A stretch of DNA of 64,000 nucleotides from Cryobacterium algoricola (GTDB lineage Bacteria > Actinomycetota > Actinomycetes > Actinomycetales > Microbacteriaceae), in assembly GCF_004402485.1 (NCBI RefSeq), contig NZ_SOFG01000011.1:124001-188000 (forward strand). The letters run 5' to 3'. The notes below the pieces were generated by a model. The model did not search any database. It saw only the letters and a program-made list of their open reading frames with translations, and was not told where the DNA came from. Of the stretch, positions 1 through 8,082 are shown in pieces (the first letter of the stretch is position 1; the number at the start of each line of letters is the position of its first letter). The translations under genes were made by a program, and so were the position numbers.

Positions 1-650
1 CGACGGGCATCATGGACCAGTCCGCCTCCCTGCTCGGTGAGAAGGACGCCGCGGTGTTCCTGGACTGCCGGAGCCTGGAGTCCGAGGTGATTCCGCTCGG
101 GTTCGACGCCGCCGGACTCGAACTGCTGATCATCGACACGAAGGTGAGCCACGCGCACTCGACCGGCGGGTATGCCTCGCGCCGGGCATCCTGCGAGCTC
201 GGCGCCCGGCTGCTCGGCGTCGACTCGCTCCGCGACCTCGGGGTCGTCGACCTCGCGCGTGCCGCCGAGCTGCTCGACGACGAGACGTTCCGCCGGGTGC
301 GGCACGTGATCACAGAGAACCAGCGGGTGCTCGACACCGTGCGCACGCTGCGCGAGTCCGGCCCTGCCGCGATCGGCGCGCTGCTCGACGCCTCACACAC
401 CTCGATGCGCGACGACTTCGAGATTTCCGTGCCCGAGCTCGACCTCGCGGTCGTCGCGGCGCGCGGGGCCGGCGCCCTCGGCGCGCGGATGACGGGCGGC
501 GGCTTCGGCGGCGCCGCGATCGCGCTCACCCCGCACGAGCTCATTCCCACGGTCACCGCTGCCGTGCGCTCCGCGTTCGCGGACGCCGGCTTCGCCGCCC
601 CGGACACCTTCGTGGTGCGCGCGGCGAACGGCGCCGGCCGCGAGGGCTGA
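1..650 (+). CDS. galK: Galactokinase, C-terminal part (5' end outside window)
   Basis: Phosphorylates galactose at C1 with ATP in the Leloir pathway; cytoplasmic GHMP kinase. The reading frame is open from base 3 and enters inside the family signature GIMDQ, so 215 residues of a protein usually near 390 are visible. Seen: GIMDQSAS at the start, the DTKVSHAH stretch, and the C-terminal glycine-rich GHMP motif ARMTGGGFGGAAIAL. It converges on the YbaK-type gene, with a long palindrome between them. The true start and upstream gal genes lie outside the window. Family assignment is secure. Confidence 0.93.
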   Translation, partial: TGIMDQSASLLGEKDAAVFLDCRSLESEVIPLGFDAAGLELLIIDTKVSHAHSTGGYASRRASCELGARLLGVDSLRDLGVVDLARAAELLDDETFRRVRHVITENQRVLDTVRTLRESGPAAIGALLDASHTSMRDDFEISVPELDLAVVAARGAGALGARMTGGGFGGAAIALTPHELIPTVTAAVRSAFADAGFAAPDTFVVRAANGAGREG

Positions 651-675
651 CCCACCCCGTCCCCTCGTCTCTGGA

Positions 676-766
676 CATAACTCCTGCAGATTCGTCCGGC
701 CGCCCCGGCGCCGCCAGTGAAACACTGGGCGGCTGGGCAGCCGGCCGGGAATCTGCAGGAGTTATG
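676..766. repeat. Intergenic palindrome A (subfamily II)
   Basis: Perfect 18-bp terminal arms CATAACTCCTGCAGATTC (676-693) and GAATCTGCAGGAGTTATG (749-766). The interior keeps pairing imperfectly down to a small loop near 716-726, so almost all 91 bp can fold into one hairpin. The right arm contains the TAA stop of the minus-strand YbaK-type gene. It lies between convergent genes, so it may end transcription in both directions, although no T-run is seen. The same ends recur at 49375-49468. Confidence 0.85.
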
Positions 767-1250
767 CCGATTCGGGCGGGGTGACGGGAGTCGGCGTACC
801 GCCCGTGATGCGGAGCAGCTCGGCGTAGCTGGTCGGGAAGACGGTGTGGGCGTGGCCGGCGGCCGCCCACACTTCGGGATACCCGTCGAGGGCGACGTCG
901 ACGAGGGTGCGCAGCGGTTGCGGGTGCCCGACCGGGGCGACGCCGCCGATGACCTGCCCGGTCGCGCTCTTGACCAGTTCCTTCGACGCGCGCCCGATCG
1001 TGCCGCCGAGACGGGTGCCGAGCCAGGGCGTGTCGACCCGGTGCGCGCCCGACGTCAGCACGAGCAACGGCTCGCCGTCGAGGGTGAAGACGAGGGAGTT
1101 GGCGATCGCGCCCGGCTCGATGCCGAGGGCGTCCGCGGCCTGCTGAGCGGTCGTCGCGGCGTCGTCGAGCCAGCGGATGTCCGGCGAGAGCCCGAAGGCG
1201 GCGAGCGCCTCCCGCACGCGGTCGACGGCGGGGTGTGCGGTGTTCACCAT
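762..1250 (-). CDS. YbaK/EbsC-family aminoacyl-tRNA deacylase
   Basis: A 162-residue single-domain protein of the YbaK/ProX editing family, which hydrolyses mischarged tRNAs such as Cys- or Ala-tRNAPro in trans. Seen: an N-terminal helix, IANSLVF followed by the strand LLVLTSG, and the later GQVIGGVAPVGH, which corresponds to the conserved glycine-rich active-site region of the family. The length is typical. The start is ATG at 1250. The stop lies inside palindrome A. It has no operon partner. Family is clear; substrate specificity cannot be read from sequence. Confidence 0.85.
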   Translation of the reverse strand: MVNTAHPAVDRVREALAAFGLSPDIRWLDDAATTAQQAADALGIEPGAIANSLVFTLDGEPLLVLTSGAHRVDTPWLGTRLGGTIGRASKELVKSATGQVIGGVAPVGHPQPLRTLVDVALDGYPEVWAAAGHAHTVFPTSYAELLRITGGTPTPVTPPESA

Positions 1251-1270
1251 CCGGTCAGCCTAGCCCGTCC

Positions 1271-1347
1271 CGAATTCAGGAGTTGCGGCCCGTTTCGGCT
1301 CGTACAAGCGCTTTCCCGGGGCTAACGCGGCGCAATTCCTGAATTCG
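1271..1347. repeat. Intergenic palindrome B (subfamily I)
   Basis: Arms CGAATTCAGGAGTTGCG (1271-1287) and CGCAATTCCTGAATTCG (1331-1347) match at 16 of 17 positions; the mismatch would be a G-U pair in RNA. It lies in the divergent gap between the YbaK-type gene and the gamma carbonic anhydrase, where a terminator is not expected. The outer sequence GTCCCGAATTCAGGAGTTG is shared with palindrome E. Confidence 0.85.
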
Positions 1348-1359
1348 ACACAGGTCTGG

Positions 1360-1450
1360 TGCACGGCGGGCACGGGTGCGGGGAGCGGGTGCGGGGAGCG
1401 GGCGCGCGGCACGGGCACGGGGAGCGGACACGTGCACGGGCACAGGCACG
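1360..1450. repeat. Low-complexity GC-rich degenerate tandem repeat
   Basis: Degenerate tandem copies of a unit resembling CGGGTGCGGGGAG or GGCACGGG, immediately upstream of the carbonic anhydrase start. It looks like slippage-generated repeat DNA in a promoter region. No function is apparent. Confidence 0.6.
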
Positions 1451-1473
1451 GATGCCGCACTAGGCTGGCGCGT

Positions 1474-2010
1474 ATGACTGCCGACAGCGCCGCCCGCATC
1501 ATCACCCTGCCCGACCGGCCGGGCCCGAGCATCGCGGACTCCGCGTTCGTCGCCCCGGGAGCCGTGCTCGTGGGGCACGTGATCCTCGCCGATCAGGCGA
1601 GCGTCTGGTACAACTCGGTGTTGCGCGCGGAGGCCGAACCGATCCGGATCGGCGCGGGCTCGAACCTGCAGGACAACGTCTCCTGCCACGTCGACCACGG
1701 GTTCCCGCTCATCGTGGGCCGGGACGTGTCCGTCGGGCACGGCGCGGTGCTGCACGGCTGCGTCGTCGAGGACGGCGCCCTGATCGGCATGCAGGCCACC
1801 GTGCTCAACGGCGCCGTGATCGGGGCCGGCTCCCTCGTCGCGGCCGGGGCCGTCGTGCTCGAGGGCACGATCGTGCCGCCGCACTCGCTCGTCGCGGGGG
1901 TCCCGGCCAAGGTGCGCCGACCCCTGACGGATGCCGAGGTCGCGGGCATCCGCCAGAACGCCGCGAATTACCTGGGGCACGCCGCCCTGCACGCAGCCGC
2001 CCTCGCCTGA
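1474..2010 (+). CDS. Gamma-class carbonic anhydrase family protein
   Basis: A 178-residue left-handed beta-helix protein built of hexapeptide repeats (for example IGAGSNLQDN, VGHGAVLHGC, IGAGSLVAAGAVV). The metal-binding histidines of gamma carbonic anhydrases are visible in CHVDHG and in VGHGAVLHG. It probably hydrates CO2 or has a related, often untested role (the YrdA/CaiE group). The start at 1474 (ATG ACT GCC) is preferred: an upstream in-frame ATG at 1432 would add a His/Arg-rich segment encoded by repeat DNA. Fold confident, activity less so. Confidence 0.85.
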   Translation: MTADSAARIITLPDRPGPSIADSAFVAPGAVLVGHVILADQASVWYNSVLRAEAEPIRIGAGSNLQDNVSCHVDHGFPLIVGRDVSVGHGAVLHGCVVEDGALIGMQATVLNGAVIGAGSLVAAGAVVLEGTIVPPHSLVAGVPAKVRRPLTDAEVAGIRQNAANYLGHAALHAAALA

Positions 2011-2048
2011 CCCGCCCCGTTCTCCCCTCGCCAGACCAGCCCCGCCCC

Positions 2049-2133
2049 GTTCGGAATTCAGGAGTTGAGGCTGGAAAGCCGCTCGGAATGCGCTCTTCGG
2101 GGCGCGGATGCCCGGATCTCCTGAATTCGGAAC
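2049..2133. repeat. Intergenic palindrome C (subfamily I)
   Basis: Arms GTTCGGAATTCAGGAG (2049-2064) and CTCCTGAATTCGGAAC (2118-2133) match at 15 of 16 positions. It lies between the convergent carbonic anhydrase and folD genes. Its right flank, read in reverse complement, shares GTGTTCCGAATTCAGGAG with the left end of palindrome E, so the conserved end extends beyond the symmetric arm. Confidence 0.82.
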
Positions 2134-2142
2134 ACCCGTCAC

Positions 2143-2217
2143 CGGATGCCGGGGTGCCGGGCAACGGATGTCGGGTGCCGGGTAGCGGGTGCCGGGCAAC
2201 GGGTGCCGGGCGCCGGG
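2143..2217. repeat. Tandem GGGTGCCGGG-type repeat
   Basis: About five degenerate copies of a 15-bp unit resembling GGGTGCCGGGCAACG, running up to the folD stop codon. Low-complexity DNA filling the rest of the convergent gap; no ORF or hairpin of note. Confidence 0.65.
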
Positions 2218-3099
2218 CTAGAGCAGGGTGCGCTCGGCGGCCTTGACCACGTTGCTGAGCAGCATGGCGCGGGTCATCGGACCCACGCCGCGCGGGTTCG
2301 GGGAAAGGTGGCCGGCGACCTCGGCGACGTCGGGGTGCACGTCGCCCGTGAGGACGCCCTTGCCGGTGAGCGGGTCGACCAGCCGGGTGATGCCCACGTC
2401 GAGCACCGCGGCGCCCGGCTTGATCCAGTCGGCCTTGACCAGGTGCGGCACCCCGACCGCGGCCACGACGATGTCCGCGCGGCGGACCTCCTCCGGCAGG
2501 TCGACGGTGCGCGAGTGGGTGAGGGTGACGGTCGCGTCGAGGCCCTTGCGGGTGAAGAGCAGGCCGAGCGGCCGGCCGACGGTGAGCCCACGGCCGATCA
2601 CGACGACCTTGCGGCCGACGATCGGCACCTCGTAGCGGCGCAGCAGCTCGACGATGCCGGCGGGCGTGCACGGCAGCGGCGAGCTGAGCTGGCCTTCGAT
2701 TCCGAGCACAAGCCGGCCGAGGTTGGTCGGGTGCAGGCCGTCGGCGTCCTTCGCGGGGTCGATCAGTTCGAGCATGGCGTTCTCGTTGTGGCCGACCGGC
2801 AGCGGCAACTGGATGATGTAGCCGGTCACCTCGCGGCTGGAGTTCAGGTCCTTGATCGCGGCGCGGACATCCGCCGTGGTCGCCGAGGCGGGCAGGTCGA
2901 TGCGGATCGACTCGATGCCGACTTCGGCGCAGTCGCGGTGCTTGCCCGCGACGTAGGAGCGTGAGCCCGGGTCGTCGCCGACGAGCAGGGTGCCGAGGCC
3001 GGGAACGATCCCGTGCGCGCGCAGCTCGGTGACCCGGGCGATGAGTTCGGTCTTCACGGCGGACGCGGTCGCGACGCCGTCGAGGATGATTGCGGTCAT
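2218..3099 (-). CDS. folD: Bifunctional methylene-THF dehydrogenase / methenyl-THF cyclohydrolase
   Basis: Interconverts 5,10-methylene-THF and 10-formyl-THF, supplying formyl groups for purine synthesis and initiator tRNA. The 293-residue length is normal. Seen: the N-terminal catalytic domain with [16 protein letters not shown], whose YxxxK tyrosine and lysine are the cyclohydrolase residues; QLPLP; and the NADP-binding part with [16 protein letters not shown] and the closing [15 protein letters not shown]. It lies downstream of glyA on the same strand, 170 bp away, with palindrome D in the gap, so it may be partly cotranscribed. Both genes act on the same folate pool. Confidence 0.97.
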   Translation of the reverse strand: MTAIILDGVATASAVKTELIARVTELRAHGIVPGLGTLLVGDDPGSRSYVAGKHRDCAEVGIESIRIDLPASATTADVRAAIKDLNSSREVTGYIIQLPLPVGHNENAMLELIDPAKDADGLHPTNLGRLVLGIEGQLSSPLPCTPAGIVELLRRYEVPIVGRKVVVIGRGLTVGRPLGLLFTRKGLDATVTLTHSRTVDLPEEVRRADIVVAAVGVPHLVKADWIKPGAAVLDVGITRLVDPLTGKGVLTGDVHPDVAEVAGHLSPNPRGVGPMTRAMLLSNVVKAAERTLL

Positions 3100-3156
3100 G
3101 CGTGATCCAATCGTTTGGTGCTTTCGAGCGCGGTTGATCTCCGCGTTCGCCGAACC

Positions 3157-3233
3157 AATTCGACGGAGATTCTGGGTGAAAGACCCGGAATCGGGCCTCC
3201 CGCGCAGTTTCTTCTCAGAATCTCCGTCGAATT
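3157..3233. repeat. Intergenic palindrome D
   Basis: Perfect 18-bp arms AATTCGACGGAGATTCTG (3157-3174) and CAGAATCTCCGTCGAATT (3216-3233) with a 41-bp interior. It sits between co-directional glyA and folD, upstream of folD. It shares CGGAGATTCT with palindrome H but not the AACTCCTG core of the other copies. Confidence 0.85.
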
Positions 3234-3269
3234 CGTCAGGGGGTGGTGGTGCAGGATGAGCGGCGTGGG

Positions 3270-4568
3270 CTACTGCTGCAGTCCGGGGTAGAGCGGGAAG
3301 GCCTCGGTGAGCGTCTTCACCCGGGCGCGGAGCGCCTGCACGTCGGCGCCGGGCTTGAGGGCCTCTGCGATGACGTCGGACACGACGGTGAACTCGGCGT
3401 CGCCGAAGCCGCGGGTCGCGAGGGCGGGCGTGCCGATCCGCAGGCCGCTCGTGACCATCGGCGGGCGCGGGTCGAACGGAACCGAGTTGCGGTTGACCGT
3501 GATGCCCACCTCGTGGAGGGCGTCCTCGGCCTGCTGGCCGTTGATCTCCGAGTGGCGGAGGTCGGCGAGCACAAGGTGCACGTCGGTGCCACCGGTGAGC
3601 ACGTCGATGCCGGCGGCGCGTGAGTCCTCGGCCGTCAGGCGGGCGGCGAGGATGCTGGCACCGCGCAGGGTGCGCTCCTGGCGTTCCTTGAATTCCGGCT
3701 CAGCGGCGAGCTTGAACGCGGTCGCCTTGGCGGCGATGACGTGCATGAGCGGGCCGCCCTGCTGGCCGGGGAAGACGTTCGAGTTGAGCTTCTTGGCGAG
3801 CGCGGTGTCGCGGGAGAGGATGAAGCCGGAGCGGGGACCAGCGAGGGTCTTGTGCACGGTCGAGGACACGACATCGGCGTACGGCACCGGTGACGGGTGC
3901 AGGCCGGCGGCGACGAGCCCGGCGAAGTGCGCCATGTCGACCCAGAGCAGGGCGCCGACCTCGTCGGCGATCGCGCGGAACGCGGCGAAGTCGAGGTGGC
4001 GCGGGTACGCCGACCAGCCGGCGATGATGACCTTCGGCTTGTGCTCGATGGCCTTGTCGCGGACGACGTCCATGTCGACGAGGAAGGTATCCGGGTCGAC
4101 GCCGTACGCGACCGGGTTGTAGAGCTTGCCGGAGAAGTTCAGCTTCATGCCGTGGGTGAGGTGACCGCCGTGGGCGAGCTCGAGGCCGAGGATGGTGTCG
4201 CCGGGCGTCGCGATCGCGGAGAGCACAGCGGCGTTCGCGGTGGCGCCGGAGTGCGGCTGCACGTTCGCGTACGCGGCGCCGAAGAGCGACTTGGCCCGCG
4301 CGATCGCGAGCTCCTCCGCGACGTCGACGAACTCGCATCCGCCGTAGTAGCGGCGGCCGGGGTAGCCCTCGGCGTACTTGTTGGTGAGCACGGAACCCTG
4401 CGACTGCAGGATGGCGCGGGGCACGAAGTTCTCGCTCGCGATCATCTCGAGGTAGTCGCGCTGGCGACCCAGTTCGAGTTCGAGAACGGCGGCGATCTCG
4501 GGGTCGACGACCTCGAGCGGCTCGTTGAATGTGGAATGCAGCGTGGTACCAGACACAGATTCGGACAC
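3270..4568 (-). CDS. glyA: Serine hydroxymethyltransferase
   Basis: PLP enzyme converting serine plus THF to glycine plus 5,10-methylene-THF; cytoplasmic homotetramer or dimer. The 432-residue length is typical. Seen: ASENFVP near residue 45, [25 protein letters not shown], the aspartate stretch [13 protein letters not shown], and the PLP-lysine motif [13 protein letters not shown]. The 5' leader carries a ZTP riboswitch at 4597-4680, so expression should rise when ZMP/ZTP accumulates, that is when 10-formyl-THF is limiting. folD follows. Start ATG at 4568 with GAGG upstream (CTGAGGAGAC). Confidence 0.97.
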   Translation of the reverse strand: MSESVSGTTLHSTFNEPLEVVDPEIAAVLELELGRQRDYLEMIASENFVPRAILQSQGSVLTNKYAEGYPGRRYYGGCEFVDVAEELAIARAKSLFGAAYANVQPHSGATANAAVLSAIATPGDTILGLELAHGGHLTHGMKLNFSGKLYNPVAYGVDPDTFLVDMDVVRDKAIEHKPKVIIAGWSAYPRHLDFAAFRAIADEVGALLWVDMAHFAGLVAAGLHPSPVPYADVVSSTVHKTLAGPRSGFILSRDTALAKKLNSNVFPGQQGGPLMHVIAAKATAFKLAAEPEFKERQERTLRGASILAARLTAEDSRAAGIDVLTGGTDVHLVLADLRHSEINGQQAEDALHEVGITVNRNSVPFDPRPPMVTSGLRIGTPALATRGFGDAEFTVVSDVIAEALKPGADVQALRARVKTLTEAFPLYPGLQQ

Positions 4569-4596
4569 GGGTCTCCTCAGACTTGAATTAATCGTC

Positions 4597-4680
4597 GTGG
4601 CCCAGGCGTGCGGCCACTAACCGTGTCAGTCGCTCCCCGATGGTGACCCATCTTTCGTGCTACGCCAGTTGCGACACGCA
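4597..4680 (-). promoter_or_regulatory. ZTP/ZMP riboswitch (pfl motif) upstream of glyA
   Basis: Read on the minus strand, the leader contains GTCGCAACTGGCG, then a small hairpin GATGG...CCATC followed at once by GGGGAGCGAC, so that GTCGC pairs with GCGAC (P1). After a linker comes GTGGCC...CCGCACGCCTGGGCCAC, a 3' hairpin whose GCCTGGGC loop is the hallmark of the pfl/ZTP aptamer. These elements and their order match the known family, which commonly controls glyA, folD and purH. The aptamer ends about 28 nt before the glyA start. No separate terminator stem is obvious, so control may act on translation or through an overlapping stem. Identification is from remembered consensus, not a covariance search. 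Confidence 0.88.
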
Positions 4681-4687
4681 AATCCTA

Positions 4688-5044
4688 TCAGGCGCCGCGG
4701 TCCCCGCGCCGGTTCGCGCGTCCCAGCTCGTCGACGATGAGCAGCTCCGGCCGGAACCGGTCGGTGTCGTGCGCGACCCGCGCGATCAGGTGCGCGGCCA
4801 TCGGGGCGGTGAGCGCCTGGAAGGCCACGATCGCAACCGAGAGCGTGACCGTGCCGAGGGTGAAGTTGTTGACCGCGACATCCGCCGTCACGGCGATGAG
4901 GCCGAAGATCTGCGGCTTGGTCGCCGCGTGCAGCCTGCTGAGCACGTCCGGGAAACGCAGCAGGCCGACACCGGCCGCGAGGCACATCAGTGCGGCGGAG
5001 AGCACGAGCACCGCCGTCACCACGTCGCCGATCACGTCGGTCAC
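4688..5044 (-). CDS. mnhG: Mrp Na+/H+ antiporter subunit G
   Basis: Last gene of the Mrp operon; 118 residues with three predicted hydrophobic segments. Seen: GLLRFPDVLSRLHAATKPQ, the MnhG/MrpG family hallmark after the first membrane helix. The start is the GTG at 5044, which overlaps the mnhF stop (GTGA); the longer ATG frame to 5254 only shadows mnhF. A small subunit needed for assembly of the multi-subunit cation/proton antiporter. The glyA riboswitch leader begins just after its stop. Confidence 0.92.
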   Translation of the reverse strand: MTDVIGDVVTAVLVLSAALMCLAAGVGLLRFPDVLSRLHAATKPQIFGLIAVTADVAVNNFTLGTVTLSVAIVAFQALTAPMAAHLIARVAHDTDRFRPELLIVDELGRANRRGDRGA

Positions 5045-5304
5045 GAGTGCTCCTTCCCGCCGAGGAAGCGGCCGACGGCGAGGGAGCCGAGAACCGCGAA
5101 CAGGGCGAGCACGAGCAGCACCGGCAGGGTGTCGACGTGCCGGTTGATCGCCATCTCCGCGCCGAGGGCGCAGATCACGGTCGCGACGAGCACGTCGGAG
5201 GCGATCACCCGGTCGAGCACGGAGGGGCCGCGAATGATGCGGTAGACCGCGCACAGTCCCCCGGCGCCGAACAGCAGGGCGGCAACGATCACGACGATTC
5301 CCAT
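5041..5304 (-). CDS. mnhF: Mrp Na+/H+ antiporter subunit F
   Basis: An 87-residue membrane protein with about three helices. Seen: GLCAVYRIIRGPSVLDRVIASDVL, which carries the RGP and DR residues typical of MrpF. Its ATG overlaps the mnhE stop by one base (TGATG), and its own stop overlaps mnhG, showing translational coupling. Structural subunit of the antiporter membrane complex. Confidence 0.92.
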   Translation of the reverse strand: MGIVVIVAALLFGAGGLCAVYRIIRGPSVLDRVIASDVLVATVICALGAEMAINRHVDTLPVLLVLALFAVLGSLAVGRFLGGKEHS

Positions 5305-5978
5305 CAGGCTTCCTCTCCCGGGTCGTCTGGGTTCCGGCGGTCGCGGTCGTCGCCGTCCCGAGCGGATGCCCGGCTCACGTCCCCGGCCGCGGCGCCCGTT
5401 GCCGCCGCGACGGCCGCCACGGTATCGCCGAGCGCGAGCCGTTCGAGGTCTTCGCGGGAGCCGAACGCGCCCACGATCCGCCGCTCGGTCGCGAGCACGC
5501 TCGCCCGGAAGTGGTCGATCTGGGCGTGCGTCCGCACTCCGAGCACGTGCAGGTAGAGGGTGGAACTCACCCGGTCGGTGTCGACAACGATCGATCCGGG
5601 CACGATCGAGGTCGCAACGGCCGTCCAGGTCAGGATGAGGTCGCTCCGGGTGCGGAGCGGCACCGCGATGATCGCGCTGTCCGGGCCTGCCGGCCTCCGG
5701 AACGGCCTCAGGGCGAGCCAGGCGACCTGCACGGACGCGCGCACGATGTCTCCGAGCAGTCGGAGCAGGAAGCCGAGGGTGCGTGCCGGGTTGATCCGGC
5801 CGCTCAATTGCACGGCGGGGAGGTAAAACACGACGGAGACGAGCGAGGCGAGCACGGCCCCGGTCACGAGGTTGAGCCAGGAGAAGCTGCCCCAGAGCAG
5901 CATCCAGAGGAACACGAGCCCGAGCCAGAGCGGGAGCTGGTTCAGGAGGGCGGCGCGGCGTTCCGCGCGGGTCGTCAC
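5304..5978 (-). CDS. mnhE: Mrp Na+/H+ antiporter subunit E
   Basis: A 224-residue subunit starting at a GTG (5978) that overlaps the mnhD stop as GTGA. Seen: an N-terminal hydrophobic pair of helices, FLLRLLGDIVRASVQVAWLAL, then the cytoplasmic part with TWTAVATSIVPGSIVVD and LYLHVLG, typical of MrpE. The C-terminal tail after about residue 185 is rich in Ala, then Asp/Arg (DGDDRDRRNPDD), and longer than in many homologues. A shadow reading continues upstream to 7685 and was ignored. Confidence 0.92.
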   Translation of the reverse strand: MTTRAERRAALLNQLPLWLGLVFLWMLLWGSFSWLNLVTGAVLASLVSVVFYLPAVQLSGRINPARTLGFLLRLLGDIVRASVQVAWLALRPFRRPAGPDSAIIAVPLRTRSDLILTWTAVATSIVPGSIVVDTDRVSSTLYLHVLGVRTHAQIDHFRASVLATERRIVGAFGSREDLERLALGDTVAAVAAATGAAAGDVSRASARDGDDRDRRNPDDPGEEA

Positions 5979-7543
5979 GGTGCGCCGCCCGGGAAGACCG
6001 CGTCGACGTAGTCGCTCGGGGCTTCGATGTCGGCGGCGGCCCGCGCCGCGAAGTCGAACACGGGACCCGCGAAGACCGTGAGCCCGATGGTCAGCGCGAG
6101 GAGGCCCGCCGTGGCGCCGACCATGAGCGGGGAGACGGTCTTGGTCACGACCGTGCCGTCGTCGTGCGGGTCGTCGGTGAGGCGGTCGAGCATGGGCGAG
6201 TCGTAGTTCTCGACCTCGCGGCGCGGGCGCCAGAAGGCCATGTTCCACGCGCGGGCGAGGGCGTAGAGGGTCAGGAGCGAGGTGGCCGCTCCCGCCCCGA
6301 TCACCGCCCACGCGAGTGGGGTGCCGAGCTGTGCCCCGGCCTGGAACAGGGCGAACTTGCCGAGGAAGCCGGAGAACGGCGGGATGCCGCCGAGGTTCAT
6401 CGCGCCGATGAAGAACAGCACCGCGACAACGGGAGCGGCCTTGAGCATGCCGCCGAGCCGGGCGAGGGAGGTCGTGCCGCCGACGCGCTCGATGAGCCCG
6501 GCAGCGAGGAACAGGGTGGTCTGGACGCTGATGTGGTGCACGACGTAGAAGATCGTCGCAGCGAGGGCGAGCGGGGTGCCGATCGCGATGCCGAAGATCA
6601 GGTAGCCGATGTGGCTGACCAGGGTGAAGGACAGCAGCCGCTTGATGTCGGCCTGGGCGAGCGCTCCGAGGATGCCGATCAGCATCGTGAGCGCGGCGAC
6701 GATGAGGAGCGGCACCTGGAACGGGTTGCTCGGGAAGAGCAGGGTCTGGGTGCGCAGGATCGCGTAGACGCCGACCTTGGTGAGCAGTCCCGCGAAGACC
6801 GCCGTGACCGGGGCCGGTGCCGTCGGGTAGGAGTCCGGGAGCCAGAACGAGAGCGGGAACACGGCGGCCTTCACCGAGAAGGCGAGGAGGAGCATCAGCC
6901 CGAGGATGCCCTGCACGTCTCCGGGCAGGGCGGGGATGCGCTCGGCGAGGAGGGCGAGGGTCACGGTCCCCGTCGCGCCGTAGATCAGGGCGATCGAGCT
7001 GAGGAAGAGGATCGAGGAGACCAGGCTCACGACGATGTAGGTGACCCCGGCACGGATGCGCGCACCGGTGCCGCCGAGGGTGAGCAGCACGTAGCTGGCC
7101 GAGAGCAGCATCTCGAAGCCGACGTAGAGATTGAACAGGTCCCCGGCGATGAACGCGTTGAACAGTCCGGCGGCGAGCACCAGGTAGGTCGGGTGGAAGA
7201 TCGAGACCGGGGTTTCCCTGTCGCCGTCGACGATGCCCTGGCCGACGGCGAAGAGCAGCACGCCGAGGAGCATCACGGCCGAGACGAGCAGCATCAGTGC
7301 GGAGAGCCGGTCGACGACGAGCACGATCCCCCACGGCGCCTGCCACCCGCCGACGTGCACGACGGCGGGTCCCTGCTGGTCGACGAGCACGAGCAGGGTG
7401 GCGCTGATCAGGGCGACCGCGGTGAGCGAGGCGACGCCGACGCTGATCTGGGTCACGGTGCGCCGGCCGAGGGCGAGCGTGATCGCACTGCCGAGCAACG
7501 GGATGGCGACGACAAGGGGGACGAGGACAGTCGCGAGGTTCAT
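5975..7543 (-). CDS. mnhD: Mrp Na+/H+ antiporter subunit D
   Basis: A 522-residue, polytopic proton-translocating subunit homologous to complex I NuoM/NuoN. Seen: repeated hydrophobic helices, LLALAFSVKAAVFPLSFWLP-type motif with the key lysine (AFSVKAAVFPLSFWLPDSYP region), LAQADIKRLLSFTLVSHIGYL with its conserved Lys, and GGIPPFSGFLGKFALF. It supplies one of the two proton channels of the antiporter. It starts within the mnhC stop (4-bp overlap at 7540-7543). Confidence 0.95.
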   Translation of the reverse strand: MNLATVLVPLVVAIPLLGSAITLALGRRTVTQISVGVASLTAVALISATLLVLVDQQGPAVVHVGGWQAPWGIVLVVDRLSALMLLVSAVMLLGVLLFAVGQGIVDGDRETPVSIFHPTYLVLAAGLFNAFIAGDLFNLYVGFEMLLSASYVLLTLGGTGARIRAGVTYIVVSLVSSILFLSSIALIYGATGTVTLALLAERIPALPGDVQGILGLMLLLAFSVKAAVFPLSFWLPDSYPTAPAPVTAVFAGLLTKVGVYAILRTQTLLFPSNPFQVPLLIVAALTMLIGILGALAQADIKRLLSFTLVSHIGYLIFGIAIGTPLALAATIFYVVHHISVQTTLFLAAGLIERVGGTTSLARLGGMLKAAPVVAVLFFIGAMNLGGIPPFSGFLGKFALFQAGAQLGTPLAWAVIGAGAATSLLTLYALARAWNMAFWRPRREVENYDSPMLDRLTDDPHDDGTVVTKTVSPLMVGATAGLLALTIGLTVFAGPVFDFAARAAADIEAPSDYVDAVFPGGAP

Positions 7544-8082
7544 CGGGCGGCATCCGTGTTCCCGGGGCGGGCGGGCGCCCCGTCGTCGTGGTCGTAGTCG
7601 TCCGGGTCCTCGTGATCGTCGGGGTCGTCATGATCGCTCGCGTCGTCATGATCGCTCGCGTCGAGGGACGCGCGCACGGCCGCATCGTCGTCGGTGGACG
7701 ACCGGAAGTCCTGCTCCGCCGAGGACGCGGTCTCGGTGGCGTGCTCGTCGGTGAGGGTGTCGCCCTCGTCGCCGAGCTGGGCGAGCCACCATGCCCGGTA
7801 GACGAGGGCGAGGATGAGCGCGGTGATGCCGAAGTTGATCACGATCGCGGTGAGCATGAGGATCTGCGGCACGGGATCGACCATGTCGGCATCGCTCGCG
7901 GTGCCGGTGATGATCGGCGAGCTGCCCGGCCGGCCGCTCATGATGAAGATCAGCAGGTTCGTCGCGTTGCCGACGAGGACGAACCCGATCAGCACCCGGG
8001 TGAGGCTGCGTTCGAGCATGATGTAGACGCCGGTCGCGTAGAGCGCGGCCATGATCAGGACCAGGGTTAGCGAGGCGCTCAC
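7540..8082 (-). CDS. mnhC: Mrp Na+/H+ antiporter subunit C with Asp/His-rich tail
   Basis: A 180-residue subunit. Residues 1-110 are a normal MrpC, a NuoK homologue with three helices: GVYIMLERSLTRVLIGFVLVGNATNLLI and DPVPQILMLTAIVINFGITAL. The last 70 residues form an added hydrophilic tail dominated by Asp and His with repeats such as ASDHDDASDHDD and PDDYDHDD. Canonical MrpC ends near residue 115, so the tail is an extension. It overlaps mnhA upstream and mnhD downstream by 4 bp each. The tail may bind cations or be a disordered linker; that is inference. Confidence 0.93.
   Translation of the reverse strand: MSASLTLVLIMAALYATGVYIMLERSLTRVLIGFVLVGNATNLLIFIMSGRPGSSPIITGTASDADMVDPVPQILMLTAIVINFGITALILALVYRAWWLAQLGDEGDTLTDEHATETASSAEQDFRSSTDDDAAVRASLDASDHDDASDHDDPDDHEDPDDYDHDDGAPARPGNTDAAR

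Noticed and set aside
4561..4690. THF-type riboswitch or T-box upstream of glyA
   Set aside because: The paired elements and GCCTGGGC loop fit the ZTP/pfl motif; no features of THF aptamers or T-box sequence were seen.
5304..7685. Single 793-codon reading across mnhE and part of mnhD
   Set aside because: Only its last 224 residues are MnhE; the upstream part is a frame shadow of mnhD. The GTG at 5978 overlapping the mnhD stop gives the normal gene.
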